Below, in pieces: positions 21,812 through 31,915 of a stretch of DNA of 64,000 nt. The notes below the pieces were generated by a model. The model had not been told where the DNA came from. It ran no database searches and was given only the letters and a program-made list of their open reading frames with translations. Position numbers and translations under genes: made by a program. Numbering within the stretch: position 1 is the first letter of the stretch; each line of letters opens with the position of its first letter. The DNA is from Linyphia triangularis (lineage: Eukaryota; Arthropoda; Arachnida; Araneae; Linyphiidae): positions 12,283,796 through 12,347,795 of the forward strand of contig OZ021730.1 of NCBI GenBank assembly GCA_963978545.1, read 5' to 3'.

Positions 21812-21939
21812 GTTGGTTGGTTGGTTGAATTTTGTTTCCTGGCGCAAGGGCAACACTAGGGCCAAACTGCGCCGAAAATTTTATAGAAGTCAACCAGTTA
21901 AAAGATTTAAAGTAAAAACAATTTTAAAAAGTAAAATCT
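21812..21939 (-). other. LN5 3' UTR with terminal hairpin and AACC tail
   Basis: On the minus strand TCGGCGCAGTTTGGCCC, a short loop and CTTGCGCCAG are followed by AAACAAAATTCAACCAACCAACCAAC ending at 21812. The stem and loop match those of the other LINEs, including the GGCCC and GTTGCCC loop bases seen in LN6, LN7 and LN12. Confidence 0.75.
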
Positions 21940-24900
21940 TTAGATAAGATGATAAAACCCAATATCTAATAAAAATTTAAAAAGGTTATGATGAGGAGGT
22001 GAATTTAAAAGTGTAGATAAGGATGGGTGAGCTGAGTTAAAAAGACGAAGTCGTATGGAATTAAAAGTTGGACAGTCTGACAAAATATGGACAACAGTAA
22101 AAGAAACACCGCAGGAATTGCATGTGGGGGCATCTTCTGCCAGCAGAAGATGCACATGGGTAAAACGAGTGTGACCAATTCTAAGGCGTGTCAGGAGCAC
22201 TTCCCTTTACCGGGATTGCTGGATAGGCGCGAATCCGGAAACTAAGGGCTGAAACGAACGCACCTTGTTGGCTGTCTGTGCATCCCACATGGCCTGCCAA
22301 GTGAGAGACAGAGCAGTTTCACAAGCTTTATTTGCGTCGTCAGGGCAAAGCCAAGTGCTCCTAGGTCCACTTGCTGATCGTGCGATGGAATCTGCGCGTT
22401 CATTACCCATGATCCCCACATCACCCGGGACCCAACAAAAAAGAACATTAAAACATCTCTCCAAAAGTGTTGTATGAATCGCTAAAATATCTAAGATGAA
22501 AGGATGGGTTTGGCTCAGTGGATTATTCAGAGCATCCAAACAGCTCTTAGAGTCTGTGTAAATAATCCACTGGCCGTGCTCTTGCTGCAGGATGTATTGC
22601 AAGGTCATGAGAATCGCCAGGGATTCAGCTGAAAAGACGGAGCAGCTTTGGTGCAGTTCTCGTGACATGATGACATTGTCGTGAACTGCAGCTGCTCCGA
22701 CATGTCCCGGGAACTTCGACCCATCCGTATAGATTGCCTTAAAATTAGAGAAATTATGTCTGTGATAGTAAAATAGATGAGTAAAAACCATATCTGGTGT
22801 TTCAGACTTTTTAAAATTATTAAAGATTGTTAAAACTTTGATGTTATGAAGATGCCAGGGTGGTGGAGTGAATGTGATAGGACGAATCCTGAAATTATCA
22901 AGTTGATGAAATGTAAGAATTGAGTGAATTCGTAGAGAAAATGTTGGGATGCAAGATGGGCGTGCATTAAAAAGTCTAGAATGAGATGAGTTATAAATAT
23001 TATGCGAGAGAGGGTGTCGTGTGTTATTTTTAATTTTAAAATAAAATTTTAAAGAAAGCTGGTCTCGTCTCAGTTTCAAAGGTCGCTCTAAACATACATT
23101 AAGTACACTTGGAATTGGTGATGTACGGAAGGCTCCCGACGAATTTTTGACACCGTGGTAGTGAACAGGGTCAAGGAGTATCAAAGCCGATTTTCTGGCT
23201 GATCCGTACACCACAGAACCATAGTCAAGTTTAGAACGAATAAGGCATCTGTATATTCTCAACATGGAGGTGGTATCAGCACCCCAGGAAGTGTTAGAAA
23301 GCACCTTCAGAAGATTCAGAGCTTTAGTGCACTTTATTCTAAGATGTTTCAAATGAGGCAGGAAAGTGAGCTTCGAGTCAAAAATGATCCCGAGGAATTT
23401 AGTTTCTGATACAATAGGTATCTGAGACCCATTTAAGAAAAGTTCGGGGTCGTTATGAAGCTCACGTTTCCTGCAAAAGTGCATGGCCACGGTCTTCTGT
23501 GCATTGAATACAAATCCATTTTGATTGGCCCAGCCTGTAATTTTTCTGAAGGTAAGTTCAATTTGTCTTTCGATGTGAGACATATTAATTGAGGCGCACG
23601 TTATCTGGAAGTCGTCGACAAAAAGCGAACCAGACACTGCAGGTGGAAGGCAGGTCATAATGCCGTTGACTTTTATAATAAACAGTGCACAACTCAATAC
23701 ACTTCCCTGGGGAACGCCTTGCTCTTGAATATATTCATCTGATAAGATGGAGTTGACGCGTACTTGGAAGACTCTCCGAGAAAGGAAATTCTCAATGAAG
23801 AGTGGTAAATTTCCTCTGAGACCTAAATTATGTACGTCTCTGAGGATACCATATCTCCAAGTACGGTCATAGGCTTTCTCCATGTCGAAAAATACAGACA
23901 CCAAATGGTTCCGCGTGACAAATGCCTCCCGAATGGCTGTTTCAAGGAGGAGTAGGTTGTCAAGTGTACTTCGCCCACGACGGAAACCACTTTGAAACCG
24001 AGAGAGACAATTGTTTTGTTCCAAATAAAAAAGCAGACGAGCATTGACTAATTTTTCTAATAGTTTGCATAAGCAACTAGTTAATGCTATTGGTCTGTAG
24101 CTGGAAGGACTCTTAGCGTCTTTATCTGGCTTGACAATCGGAATTATATGAGCGCGTTGCCATGCTGACGGAAATTTGTTTTCCCGCCAGATTCTATTAT
24201 ATAGCTTGAGAAGGAACTTGAGTTGGAGAGGCTGGAGATGTTTCAGCATACTATAATGTATTTCATGATGACCAACAGCTGAGCCGCGAGTGTTGGAAAG
24301 GGCTCGCATTAATTCAGCCACGGTGAAATCAGCATTATTCTTCCAACTCAGTAGATGTAAAATTTAGCTTAGTTTTCTCAGCTTTGCGTTTGATAGAGGC
24401 GAACGGCTCTTTGTAATTCGAGTTGCTGGATATTTTAGCGAAAGAGTCAGCCAGAGTGTCAGCAATACCTTTAGGGTCTGAAACAGTTCCCTGGTCTGTC
24501 TCCAAGATTGAAATCGAGTATCTTGGGTATTGGCCTTTTATCTTATTTACTTTATTTCAGACCCTTTTAGCAGAGGTATTTGATTCGGGGGCAGAGGACG
24601 GATTCTACAAGCTTCTGCTCGGGCACATTTAAAAGCGATAAGGTTGGCTTCTGTGGGATATCTGCGGAAAATACCCCAAGCCTTCCTCCGCTTTTTATGT
24701 GCAACTTTACATTCGTGGTTCCACCACGGTTTTGGAATTTTCGGTAGATTGGTAGATGTCAGCGGGATAGAGAGGCGAGCAGCTTCCAAGATGGCATGGG
24801 TGATAGAATTAACAGTTTCATCGATGTCATCCTGGTCCACCATCTCGTCAGAGAAATGGACGAGGGAAGAAAACTGTTCCCAATCTGCGGATTCAATTTT

Positions 24901-25772
24901 AAAACGAGGGATACGAGCAGAGGGAACAGCAGCGACTCCTAACATCTCCAGGCCGACCAAACGGTATAGTGGTTAGCGTGCTGGCTTCTAGACCGCGAGG
25001 TTGCGGGTTCGAGTCCCGTGTTTGGCATGGGTGTTTGTGAATGTATGTTGGCTTGTCTAATGACGAAAGTTTCGGCGCATTATAGCCCTCGTGTTGCTGA
25101 CGGCGCCAGATAATCTGAATACAACCAACCTAACATCTCCAGTCGGACGGGAAAATGATCACTATGATAAGGATCCCGTTCGACATGAAAAGACCATAGA
25201 TGAAGAAGAGATGGTGAACACAAGACAAGGTCGATGGCATGGAACGTCCTCGATGGGGTGTGGAAGTATGTATGTTGCCCGTTATTTAGAAGACATAGAT
25301 TTTGATCTTCTATCATTTTTTCGACTTGTCTTCCACGTTGAATCATATCTGGGCTACACCAAAGAGGACTGTGGCCATTGAAATCCCCCATTAAAATTAT
25401 AGGGGAAGGAAGCTGGTCACAAAGCCTGTTTAATTCTGATTGTCGGATGTTACGATTAGGGGGGAGATATATTGAACATACGGTTATCAATTGATTTTTC
25501 ACTGTAACTCTAGCGGCAACAGCTTGCAAGTTGGTAGAGAGCGATAGCGGGGTGGATGGGTTGCTATTAGATATAAATATAGCAACACCACCGCTAGCTC
25601 TGTCGCCGCTGACAAAATCCTTACGTAGAGGACTGTACCCCCTAACAAGAGAGCTCTGAAAAGGCTTCAAGAGCGTCTCTTGCAAACAGAAACAGACAGG
25701 TTTGTGTAAATCTACGAGGTGTTTTATATCTACCGAATTCTGATGGAAACCGCGGCAGTTCCAAGATAACAT
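21940..25772 (-). pseudogene. LN5 ORF2: endonuclease - RT - RNase H, disrupted
   Basis: It starts MLSWNCRGFHQNSVDIKH at 25772, 8 nt after the ORF1 stop. Endonuclease motifs QETLLK, GDFNGHSPLW and SDHFPVRL lie up to the SINE insertion (24952-25130). Beyond it the frame reads SADWEQFSSLV...KPWWNHECK; then a small deletion near 24580-24610 removes the RRRSQKDSW block and shifts the frame. The 24321-22207 stretch holds RT (FFDMEKAYDRTW, GVPQGSVLS, FVDD) and RNase H (YTDGSK, FSAES, YTDSKS, WVPGDVGIMGNERAD, with the usual GH changed to GD). A stop at 22207 replaces a Lys before the final RLRIGHTRFTHVHLL domain (22200-21940). Confidence 0.88.
24952..25130 (+). mobile_element. SINE copy 1: tRNA-derived head, LINE-like tail
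   Basis: The 179-bp insert is flanked by TAACATCTCCAG at 24940-24951 and 25131-25142. Its head has TAGTGGTTAGCGTGC (A box), CTTCTAG where a tRNA anticodon loop would be (compare tRNA-Arg UCU), and GGTTCGAGTCC (B box). A body of about 45 nt follows, then TTCGGCGCATTATAGCCCTCGTGTTGC...GGCGCC and a short AACC tail, matching the 3' hairpin of the LINEs. The head should drive pol III transcription and the tail should recruit the LINE reverse transcriptase (inference from other tail-sharing SINEs). Confidence 0.9.
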
Positions 25773-25780
25773 ATTGAATG

Positions 25781-27145
25781 TTACTTGGAAGAATTGCCGA
25801 TCCGCCGGTCTAGAGACTTGCTCCTCGGATGAAGAAGAGCAGGGGTTTCGAGGCCTGGGTCGACCTCCATGTCACCTGGGTCAAGACCCGAGATGACATC
25901 TGCTTCATCATCGGTGGATGATGGCGATGATTCAGACTTCTCTTTCCTTGGTTTGATTTTTTGTTGTTTATTTGACAGGATTTTTGATTGGATTTTAGTC
26001 TTAAGAACTTCTCCGGGTTTATTGGTTTGTTTATTTTCAGATTGTTTCTTGTTTTTTGAAGGTTTAACAGTAGTTTTGGAGGGATTTTTATTAGAATTCG
26101 AATTTCCGGGAATTGGGATTGTCTGAGATGAAGAGGTACTGTGCTTAACGAGCGGTGAAAAACATTTAAGCAGTTGTTCGGGTGACATTTGAGAGTTAGG
26201 TACATGAATATCCGTTTGTGTGGCTATTGATTTTACTTGTATTGGTTTGGAGGCAATTGATTTAGCTATTGTTTTAGCCATGGGTTTTTCTATTGTGGTT
26301 TCAAAGATGGTTCGGGCTTCTGGATACGAGATGTTATTGTGGGTTTTTATTTCTTGTATTTTCTTTTCTTTATCGTAGGTAGGGCACTTTCTGGAGAAAG
26401 ATGGATGATCTCCAGTGCAGTTTACGCAGGTGGGCTTAGCTAGGCAGCCTTCGCTTTGATGTTCAGTGCTGCCACACACTGCGCAAACTTCGTGGTCACT
26501 CCTACATGTGTTCCTAGAATGCCCGAACTTTTGACATTTAAAGCATCACAATGGGTTAGGGATAAACGGTCTTACAGGACAACTTAGGTAGCCTGCTGTA
26601 ATTTTACTGGGTAATTTAGGGGAGTTAAACGTTAGTATTATGTGCTTTGTCTTTAGTATGTTGTTATCCCTTTTGATGGTGATTCGGCGTACATTTGTAA
26701 CCCCTTGGGAAGAAAGTTCCCTTAGGATTTCGGAATCTTCAACGTGTTGAAGATCCGATTCCGAAATGACGCCTTGACTGGAATTGAGTCCTTTATGAGG
26801 GGTTACATTGATTTTGATGCTTCCCATTGTCGATGCTGCTAATAGATATTGAGATTGCCTGGAGTCTTTAGTTTGAACAAGAAAGTCACCCGATTTTAAC
26901 TTCTTAATGCTTTGGGGTTCGTTTCCACAGATACCCTTAATGCCCTTTTGTATAAAAAAAGGGGACATTTTTCCCAATTCACCGGATTCGGATTGAATAA
27001 CTAAGAAAGTGGGCTCATTCAGTTGAGAAGCTTGTTTTTTTGGTATTATATCACTGTCTAATTCTATTGTACGTTTAGTAGATTGGTTTGGATTTTGGGG
27101 ATTTGGGCCTCCCGTCGGGCTGAAAGAAAGAGATTTAGTTTCCAT
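25781..27145 (-). pseudogene. LN5 ORF1: zinc-knuckle protein with one in-frame stop
   Basis: The start is METKSLSFSPTGGPN at 27145. The conserved domain (MSPFFIQKGIKGICG, SGDFLVQT, GVTNVRRITIK, AGYLSCPVRPFIPNPL) runs to a TGA at 26546-26548 that replaces the Arg before the first knuckle. The frame then continues through CFKCQKFG, CAVCGSTEHQSEGC and CVNCTGDHPS and a Lys-rich tail ending in acidic GDMEVDPGLETP, with the stop at 25781. It is closest to the LN10 ORF1. The single nonsense change separates the N-terminal domain from the knuckles. Confidence 0.88.
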
Positions 27146-27780
27146 ATGTTTAGTTTTTTTTTTATTCGGGCACTAGAGTCCCACCCACGATGGAGTCCGC
27201 GATATCGGGGATACTGTACACCGGCAAGCAACAAAAATAATAAAAAGAAAGAAAACAACAACTAAACTGTTGCGCACGGCATAACACTTCCGGGTTGTCC
27301 AGCACCTATACCCGAACGACTCGCCCCTGTAGAAGTCTCCACCCTTAACGAGATTCCCAGCAGACGAGCCGAACGCTTGATCCCTAGCCGCCGACGAGGT
27401 CGGACGACCAGCCGATTGATACACACGGGACCAATGTGCACCTCCCGTTTATCTGAAGCAAGGGCCAAAGTAGTGTATTGGGACAGTATGTCGCCCCTCA
27501 ACTACCAGGATCCCCCTTTCCAGGGACACGGGTCTCCACGCACGGCAAACACGTGGGTGATATAATCCCCGAGAGAAGCTGATAGCAACAGAGCGGCACA
27601 AAGCTTCTCAAGGGGAGCCCTCACCTCTGAAGAGGTAACCACAACGAGGGAAATAAGAGAAGCCAAACAATAAATACAGAACCCAAAAAAGAAGCTAAAA
27701 CAGAAGGAGGGATAGATCACTGGGGCGCCCCGGGGTTGTGAAGCCCGTATTTACTTTGAGAAAGTAAACCCCCTGAGGGG
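27146..27780 (-). promoter_or_regulatory. LN5 5' UTR, family B type on a family A body
   Basis: This leader is nearly identical to that of LN1 (18052-18685) along its length, including the 5' fold, CACGTGTTTGCCGTGCGTGG, the GGATCCTGG block and TCAATCGGCTGG. It meets the family A ORF1 start near an A/T run at about 27154-27165, so the exchange point lies close to the ORF1 ATG. Confidence 0.75.
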
Positions 27781-27794
27781 CCAGCATAAACATG

Positions 27795-28388
27795 AGAGGG
27801 AAGATTAGGACTATTGAAGGTAAGTATTGTGTGTTTTGTTGTTACAATATCAGCTCCTTTTTTAATTGTAATCTTTTTAACATTAGTAACTCCTTGGTAG
27901 GAAAGTCCCTCAAGGATTTCTGTTTCTTCAACTTGTTCCAGGTCAGTTTCAGATATAACGCCTCTGTTCGAGTTCAAAGTCTTATGAGGGGATACTGAGA
28001 TGTTAATGGAAGCAAGCTGTGTAGCTGACAAGAAGCAGTTAGATTGTAAGTCATTGGTTGTCTCAATCAAAAAATCGCTGGATTTTAGTTTCTTCACAGA
28101 CTTTAGTTCCTCACCAATGCCTTGAAAGCCTTTCTGAATAAGAAAAGGTGACAACTTTCCGAGAGCATGTTCAGGTGAAGTGACAATGAGAAATTTCGAC
28201 AATGTATCAGTGCAAGGTTTCTTTTCGATTACGATAGGTTGGTTAGTAATACGTTTCTTTGATCTTTTATTGTTTTCTTTAGTCAATCGATCATTAGGGT
28301 GTAGTGGAATTAGGCCTCCACTAGAGCTCGTAGAGTGAAAAAATAATAAACATAAAATAATCCTTAAACGCTTACCGTAGATCCCCAT
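27795..28388 (-). pseudogene. LN4 ORF1, N-terminal half
   Basis: The frame read leftward from 28388 includes KFLIVTSPEHALGKLSPF, LIQKGFQGI, KSSDFLIET, GVISETDLEQVEETEI and GVTNVKKITIK, the conserved ORF1 domain. It stops at the LN5 insertion (duplication 27781-27794) and resumes at 21811. The true start is unclear: the Met at 28388 lies in leader sequence and an HPNDRLTKENNKRSKKR segment follows. Confidence 0.75.
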
Positions 28389-28630
28389 CCACCATCGGGT
28401 CCAACATGGGTAGCAGCCACCGGTCGACTAGGATTTCCCCAGGCACGGCGCTTACTAGGGGGTAATGTACAATGATGTCGTCCCATGAATATCACGGTTC
28501 TTACCCTAAAGCAGTCAGCAACACTAAGTGTCCTGGTCCCACCAGCCGAATGACAAAGCCGGGTTAAACTCTGCCTCCCGTTTCGAGCGAAGCATAGGCC
28601 AAAGGGAACGCAGCAGCGCCCCCAGGAAAC
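28389..28630 (-). promoter_or_regulatory. LN4 5' UTR remnant (family A type)
   Basis: On the minus strand this piece has TTAGTTTCCTGGGGGCGCTGCTGCGTTCCCTTTGGCC and a GGGAGGCAGAG block, matching the LN3 leader near 11975-12040. The first few hundred bases of the leader, including the 5' fold, are missing: it ends at 28630 at an inverted junction with LN6. Confidence 0.7.
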
Positions 28631-29402
28631 TAATTGTGTCAAACTCATCCTATTATAATTGAAATTTTAAATATTCATGCTCATGTTGTAGACAAAGGTT
28701 TCAGAATTATGTTTTGTTGGATCCCAGGTCATGTGGGGATCATGGGAAACGAGCAGGCTGATGAAATCGCTCGAAATGTCATAGGGGCGGATAACAATTT
28801 ATTATGTCTGAACGATGTATTTAAGGTCTGTATTAATGCTCTGTCTTCTTCAAGGCAGGCCATGTGGGATACAGAGACAGACTATAAACTGCATGCCTTA
28901 CAACCTACCATACCTGGGTACGCCTTCTCTCAGCCAAATAGGAAGAGAAAAGTGCTTTTAACTAGACTTCGCATCGGCCACTCTCGTTTTAACCATGTAC
29001 ACCTTCTGCTGGCAGAAGATTCCCCCCCCCCCCCCCACATGCACCACCTGTGGTGTTGCTTTTACTGTTATACACATTTTGTCAGAATGTCCTGTTTTTA
29101 ACTCCATACAATTTCGCCTTTTTAATTCAGATCATCCATCATTATCAACTCTCTTAGATTCACCTCCTCATTGTAATCTTTATAAGTTTTTATTAGAAAT
29201 CAGATTTTATAATCTTATTTAAAGATTTGAATTATTTTTCTCTTACGCTAAATATGCTTATTTGAATCATTTTTCTAATTTTTTCTACGTATGACAGCTT
29301 TCATATTTTAACTATTTTATTAAGTGGAACTGACTGTTGGTTCGGCGCAGCATGTCCCTCGTGTTGCCCTTGCGCCAGTAAACCCTAACAAACCAAACCA
29401 AC
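28631..29402 (+). pseudogene. LN6: 3' part of a family A LINE (RNase H end and 3' UTR)
   Basis: The fragment begins inside RNase H (PIIIEILNIHAHVVDKGF, then FCWIPGHVGIMGNEQAD with the last active-site Asp). It carries the RLRIGHSRFNHVHLL domain to 29222 and the 3' hairpin GGCGCAGCATGTCCCTCGTG...TTGCGCC plus AACC tail (29338-29402). A run of 15 C at 29022-29036, where relatives have five, shifts the frame within the C-terminal Cys/His motif. Upstream it abuts inverted LN4 leader sequence; together they could be one 5'-inverted insertion. Confidence 0.85.
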
Positions 29403-29898
29403 CAGCAGGTCAGTAAAGAAATCTGACAATATTAAATCAAAGTCAAGAGAAAAAAATATGGGATTTAATCAAAAGAAGATATTGTAACAAAAAGTTAAAA
29501 ATCCAAAATCATGTTGAATGGGAAAAAGTAATTGCATTCAAAAAACTGAAAGCTGTTCACTAGTTAGGGCCATCACAATGAGGATAGAAAATGAACGTTT
29601 TATGACGTTACTCGTCTGCTTCGGAAAAGTCTTCCTGGCGTCGTTTTCTTAGTTGTTTAGGTTTTCTAGCAATTGAAACCGTCTTCTCCCAAATATCTTC
29701 AAATCCGACAATTTCACAGTTATGCCATTTGTTATAATCTGAAATTAACTTTTCCGTCCATTTGCTTTGACATTCGTCACAGCGAATAAATCCTTGTCTA
29801 AAGTAGTTCAAAAATTGTAGAAAGTCATTGATGAAGTTTCAACACTTCATGATATCAATATGCTGTGTTTGTAAAATCTGAAACACAATGTCAGACTG
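29403..29898 (-). pseudogene. hAT-2: hAT/ZMYM-like transposase remnant, downstream part
   Basis: On the minus strand the reading SDIVFQILQTQHIDIMKC continues the sequence interrupted at 35952 by LN7 (duplication CAATGTCAGACTG at 29886-29898 and 35939-35951). A stop follows, then NFINDFLQFLNYF and an open stretch to 29608 with CDEC and a basic KQLRKRRQE motif. This agrees with the middle of TTF/DUF4371-type hAT transposases, but the similarity past NYF is weak. From 29403 to about 29600 there is only AT-rich sequence. Confidence 0.6.
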
Positions 29899-30557
29899 CC
29901 CCTCGGGGGCTCACATCTTGTGAGTACGGGCTTGGCGAACCCGAGGTACCCTAGCTGGGCCTGGTATTTTCTTTTCTTTCCTTTTTTGCTAGGCCCTACC
30001 GTATGTACTGTTTTGTTCCTTCATTTGATTCCATATACGTTTTTTGTGTTGGCTTTTTACATACATTTCTGGTTTTAATTATTGTTCTTATATTTATGGG
30101 TTTAGTCATCTTACTTATATTTCTGGGTTTACTTTATGTTACATATATTTCTGGGTTTAGTTTATATTACTTGTATATTTGGATTCATTTCTATGATTTT
30201 TTGTTGGATTTTCCCAACCCACGTGTTTGCCGTGCGTGGCGTCCCGTAAGGGGGAGAATGGGATCCTGGGGTTACCTTGCGTAGGATTCACATGGTTGGG
30301 TCCTCGCATGCGTGCCCTTTGGCCCAGGATTCACTGTAGACGGGTGGCAGAAGGTAGCCCCCTCCTGTCAATCGGCTGGTAGTAGAACTTCAACCTTCAC
30401 TACTTAGGGTTAGCATTGCGGTTAGGGTTGCCCCGCGGATCAACAACTCGAAGCCGTAATGCTATATCTCGATGCTATCTCTGAGACCCCAAGGGTCTCC
30501 CCTTGTAGGGCTCTGTGATGGGTGGGGATGCATCGGGATGAACACCATAAAAATAAT
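29899..30557 (+). promoter_or_regulatory. LN7 5' UTR with structured 5' terminus
   Basis: The order is CCCCTCGGGGG, CTCAC-ATCTT-GTGAG, TACGGGCTTGGCGAACCCGAGGTACC, a GGGCCTGG...GCTAGGCCC stem around a pyrimidine tract, then CCGTATG. CCTCGGG can pair with CCCGAGG, and TACGG with CCGTA. A T-rich stretch (30008-30215) and the shared modules CACGTGTTTGCCGTGCGTGG, GGGATCCTGG, CCTTTGGCCC and TGTCAATCGGCTGG follow. The LN11 leader matches it closely. Confidence 0.75.
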
Positions 30558-31907
30558 ATGGATCCTAACACTCTTTCAGGCTCTGGTGAAGCCTCGATTC
30601 ACCAACCCACTCCAACAACGAAACCATCCAAACGTCCATCTGATTCATCACCTATAGACCTACAAAACCCAAAAAAATTGTCCACTTCTCTACCTACTTT
30701 CTTCATAATTCAGTCTACAGATCCAACATTTAAAACAAAATCACCGTTCTTTGTTCAAAAAGCCCTGCAAGGTGCAATCGGCAACACTAAATCCATTAAA
30801 CGACTACGTTCAGGAGACCTGTTGATTGAGGCTGCTAATCCCCTCCAATCTCAATCCTTAAATAACCTTACATTACTTGCCACCCTACCTGTATCAACAA
30901 TGCCACATAGAACCCTAAACAACAGCCAAGGTGTAATATCCGAAACCGACTTGCAAAATGTAGATGAGGACGAACTCGTCTCTGAACTCTCGAGTCAGGG
31001 CGTGATTCGTGCTCATCGCATTACAATTAAAAAGAAAGACAATATCCTACAAACAAAACATATAATTCTAACATTCAATACACCTGTTCTTCCAACAAAC
31101 ATAAAAGCTGGATACCTAAACTGCCCTGTACGCCCTTATATCCCGAATCCGTTGCGCTGCTTTAAGTGCCAACGGTTCGGGCATTCCAGGAATACGTGCA
31201 ATCGGCCAGACACATGTGGTAACTGTGGAAAAGCAGACCATGCTGATCGGGACTGCAGCGCAGATTCCCATTGCATCAATTGCAATGGCGACCACCCTGC
31301 GTATTCCCGATTATGCCCCGAATGGCTGCGCGAAAAAAAGATTCAAGAAATCAGAACCACAACCCGTGTGTCTTATCCTGAGGCAAAGGCTCTAGTGCCA
31401 GCATCTCCCACAAAAACAGGTCAAAAAACTTACTCCACTGCAGTTCAACCCAAGCCTTTAAATAGTATCAGCACTCAGACAACTCTCTCATACTCTTGCC
31501 AATTACAAATTCCTAATATATCCGTATCCAAGCCTAATACCACAACCACTGCAATGCAAACAAAGTTAGTCTGTATCAAATCTACTAAACCTCAACAAAC
31601 AGTGTCTCCTGCAACTACAATAGCTAAAACAATAACAAAATCAACAAGTAAACCCGGAGAAGCCCTTAAACTTAAGGTGCTCTCCAAAACCAAAAAACCT
31701 GAACCTGAAAACAGCCAATTGCCCTTGCCAAAGAAAACTACTAAAATAAAACTAGATCATACTAAATCAGATTTATCATCGGATGAAGACGCCATTTCGG
31801 GTCTATCTTCCGGTGAAATGGACGTTGAGGTGGGTATGGAGACCCCTCCTAATCTCCAACCTAGGAGCAAGTCAAAAGAAAGGCAGACCAATTTTAATAA
31901 ATCTTAA
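30558..31907 (+). CDS. LN7 ORF1: zinc-knuckle RNA-binding protein
   Basis: An intact frame of 449 codons starting MDPNTLSGSGEAS at 30558; an in-frame Met at 30522 also exists but lies in the leader, and LN11 has its start (MASN) at the matching place. The conserved domain covers roughly residues 50-190 (SPFFVQKALQGAIG, SGDLLIEA, GVIRAHRITIK, AGYLNCPVRPYIPNPLRC). Three knuckles follow: CFKCQRFGHSRNTC, CGNCGKADHADRDC, CINCNGDHPAYSRLC. The C-terminal third is rich in Lys, Thr and Pro and ends in acidic SGEMDVEVGMETP. The stop is 8 nt before ORF2 coding similarity begins. Expected role: packaging and chaperoning of LINE RNA. Confidence 0.92.
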   Translation: MDPNTLSGSGEASIHQPTPTTKPSKRPSDSSPIDLQNPKKLSTSLPTFFIIQSTDPTFKTKSPFFVQKALQGAIGNTKSIKRLRSGDLLIEAANPLQSQSLNNLTLLATLPVSTMPHRTLNNSQGVISETDLQNVDEDELVSELSSQGVIRAHRITIKKKDNILQTKHIILTFNTPVLPTNIKAGYLNCPVRPYIPNPLRCFKCQRFGHSRNTCNRPDTCGNCGKADHADRDCSADSHCINCNGDHPAYSRLCPEWLREKKIQEIRTTTRVSYPEAKALVPASPTKTGQKTYSTAVQPKPLNSISTQTTLSYSCQLQIPNISVSKPNTTTTAMQTKLVCIKSTKPQQTVSPATTIAKTITKSTSKPGEALKLKVLSKTKKPEPENSQLPLPKKTTKIKLDHTKSDLSSDEDAISGLSSGEMDVEVGMETPPNLQPRSKSKERQTNFNKS

Positions 31908-31915
31908 AATTCAGT

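Larger units (their letters stand above)
21812..27780 (-). mobile_element. LN5: full-length LINE with family A coding and family B leader, inserted into LN4
   Basis: The 5' end is at 27780 (CCCCTCAGGGGG on the minus strand) and the 3' AACC tail ends at 21812. Target duplication CCAGCATAAACATG is at 21798-21811 and 27781-27794. Order on the minus strand: 5' UTR 27780-27146, ORF1 27145-25781, ORF2 25772-21940, 3' UTR. A SINE is inserted in ORF2. The leader is of the type seen in LN1 and LN2, whereas ORF1 and ORF2 belong with LN10 and LN7, so the element is a recombinant. Confidence 0.92.

Noticed and set aside
24952..25025. Functional tRNA genes at 24952 and 35677
   Set aside because: The A and B boxes are good, but the anticodon stem is mismatched and both copies are followed by the same body and LINE-like tail with target duplications, so they are SINE heads.
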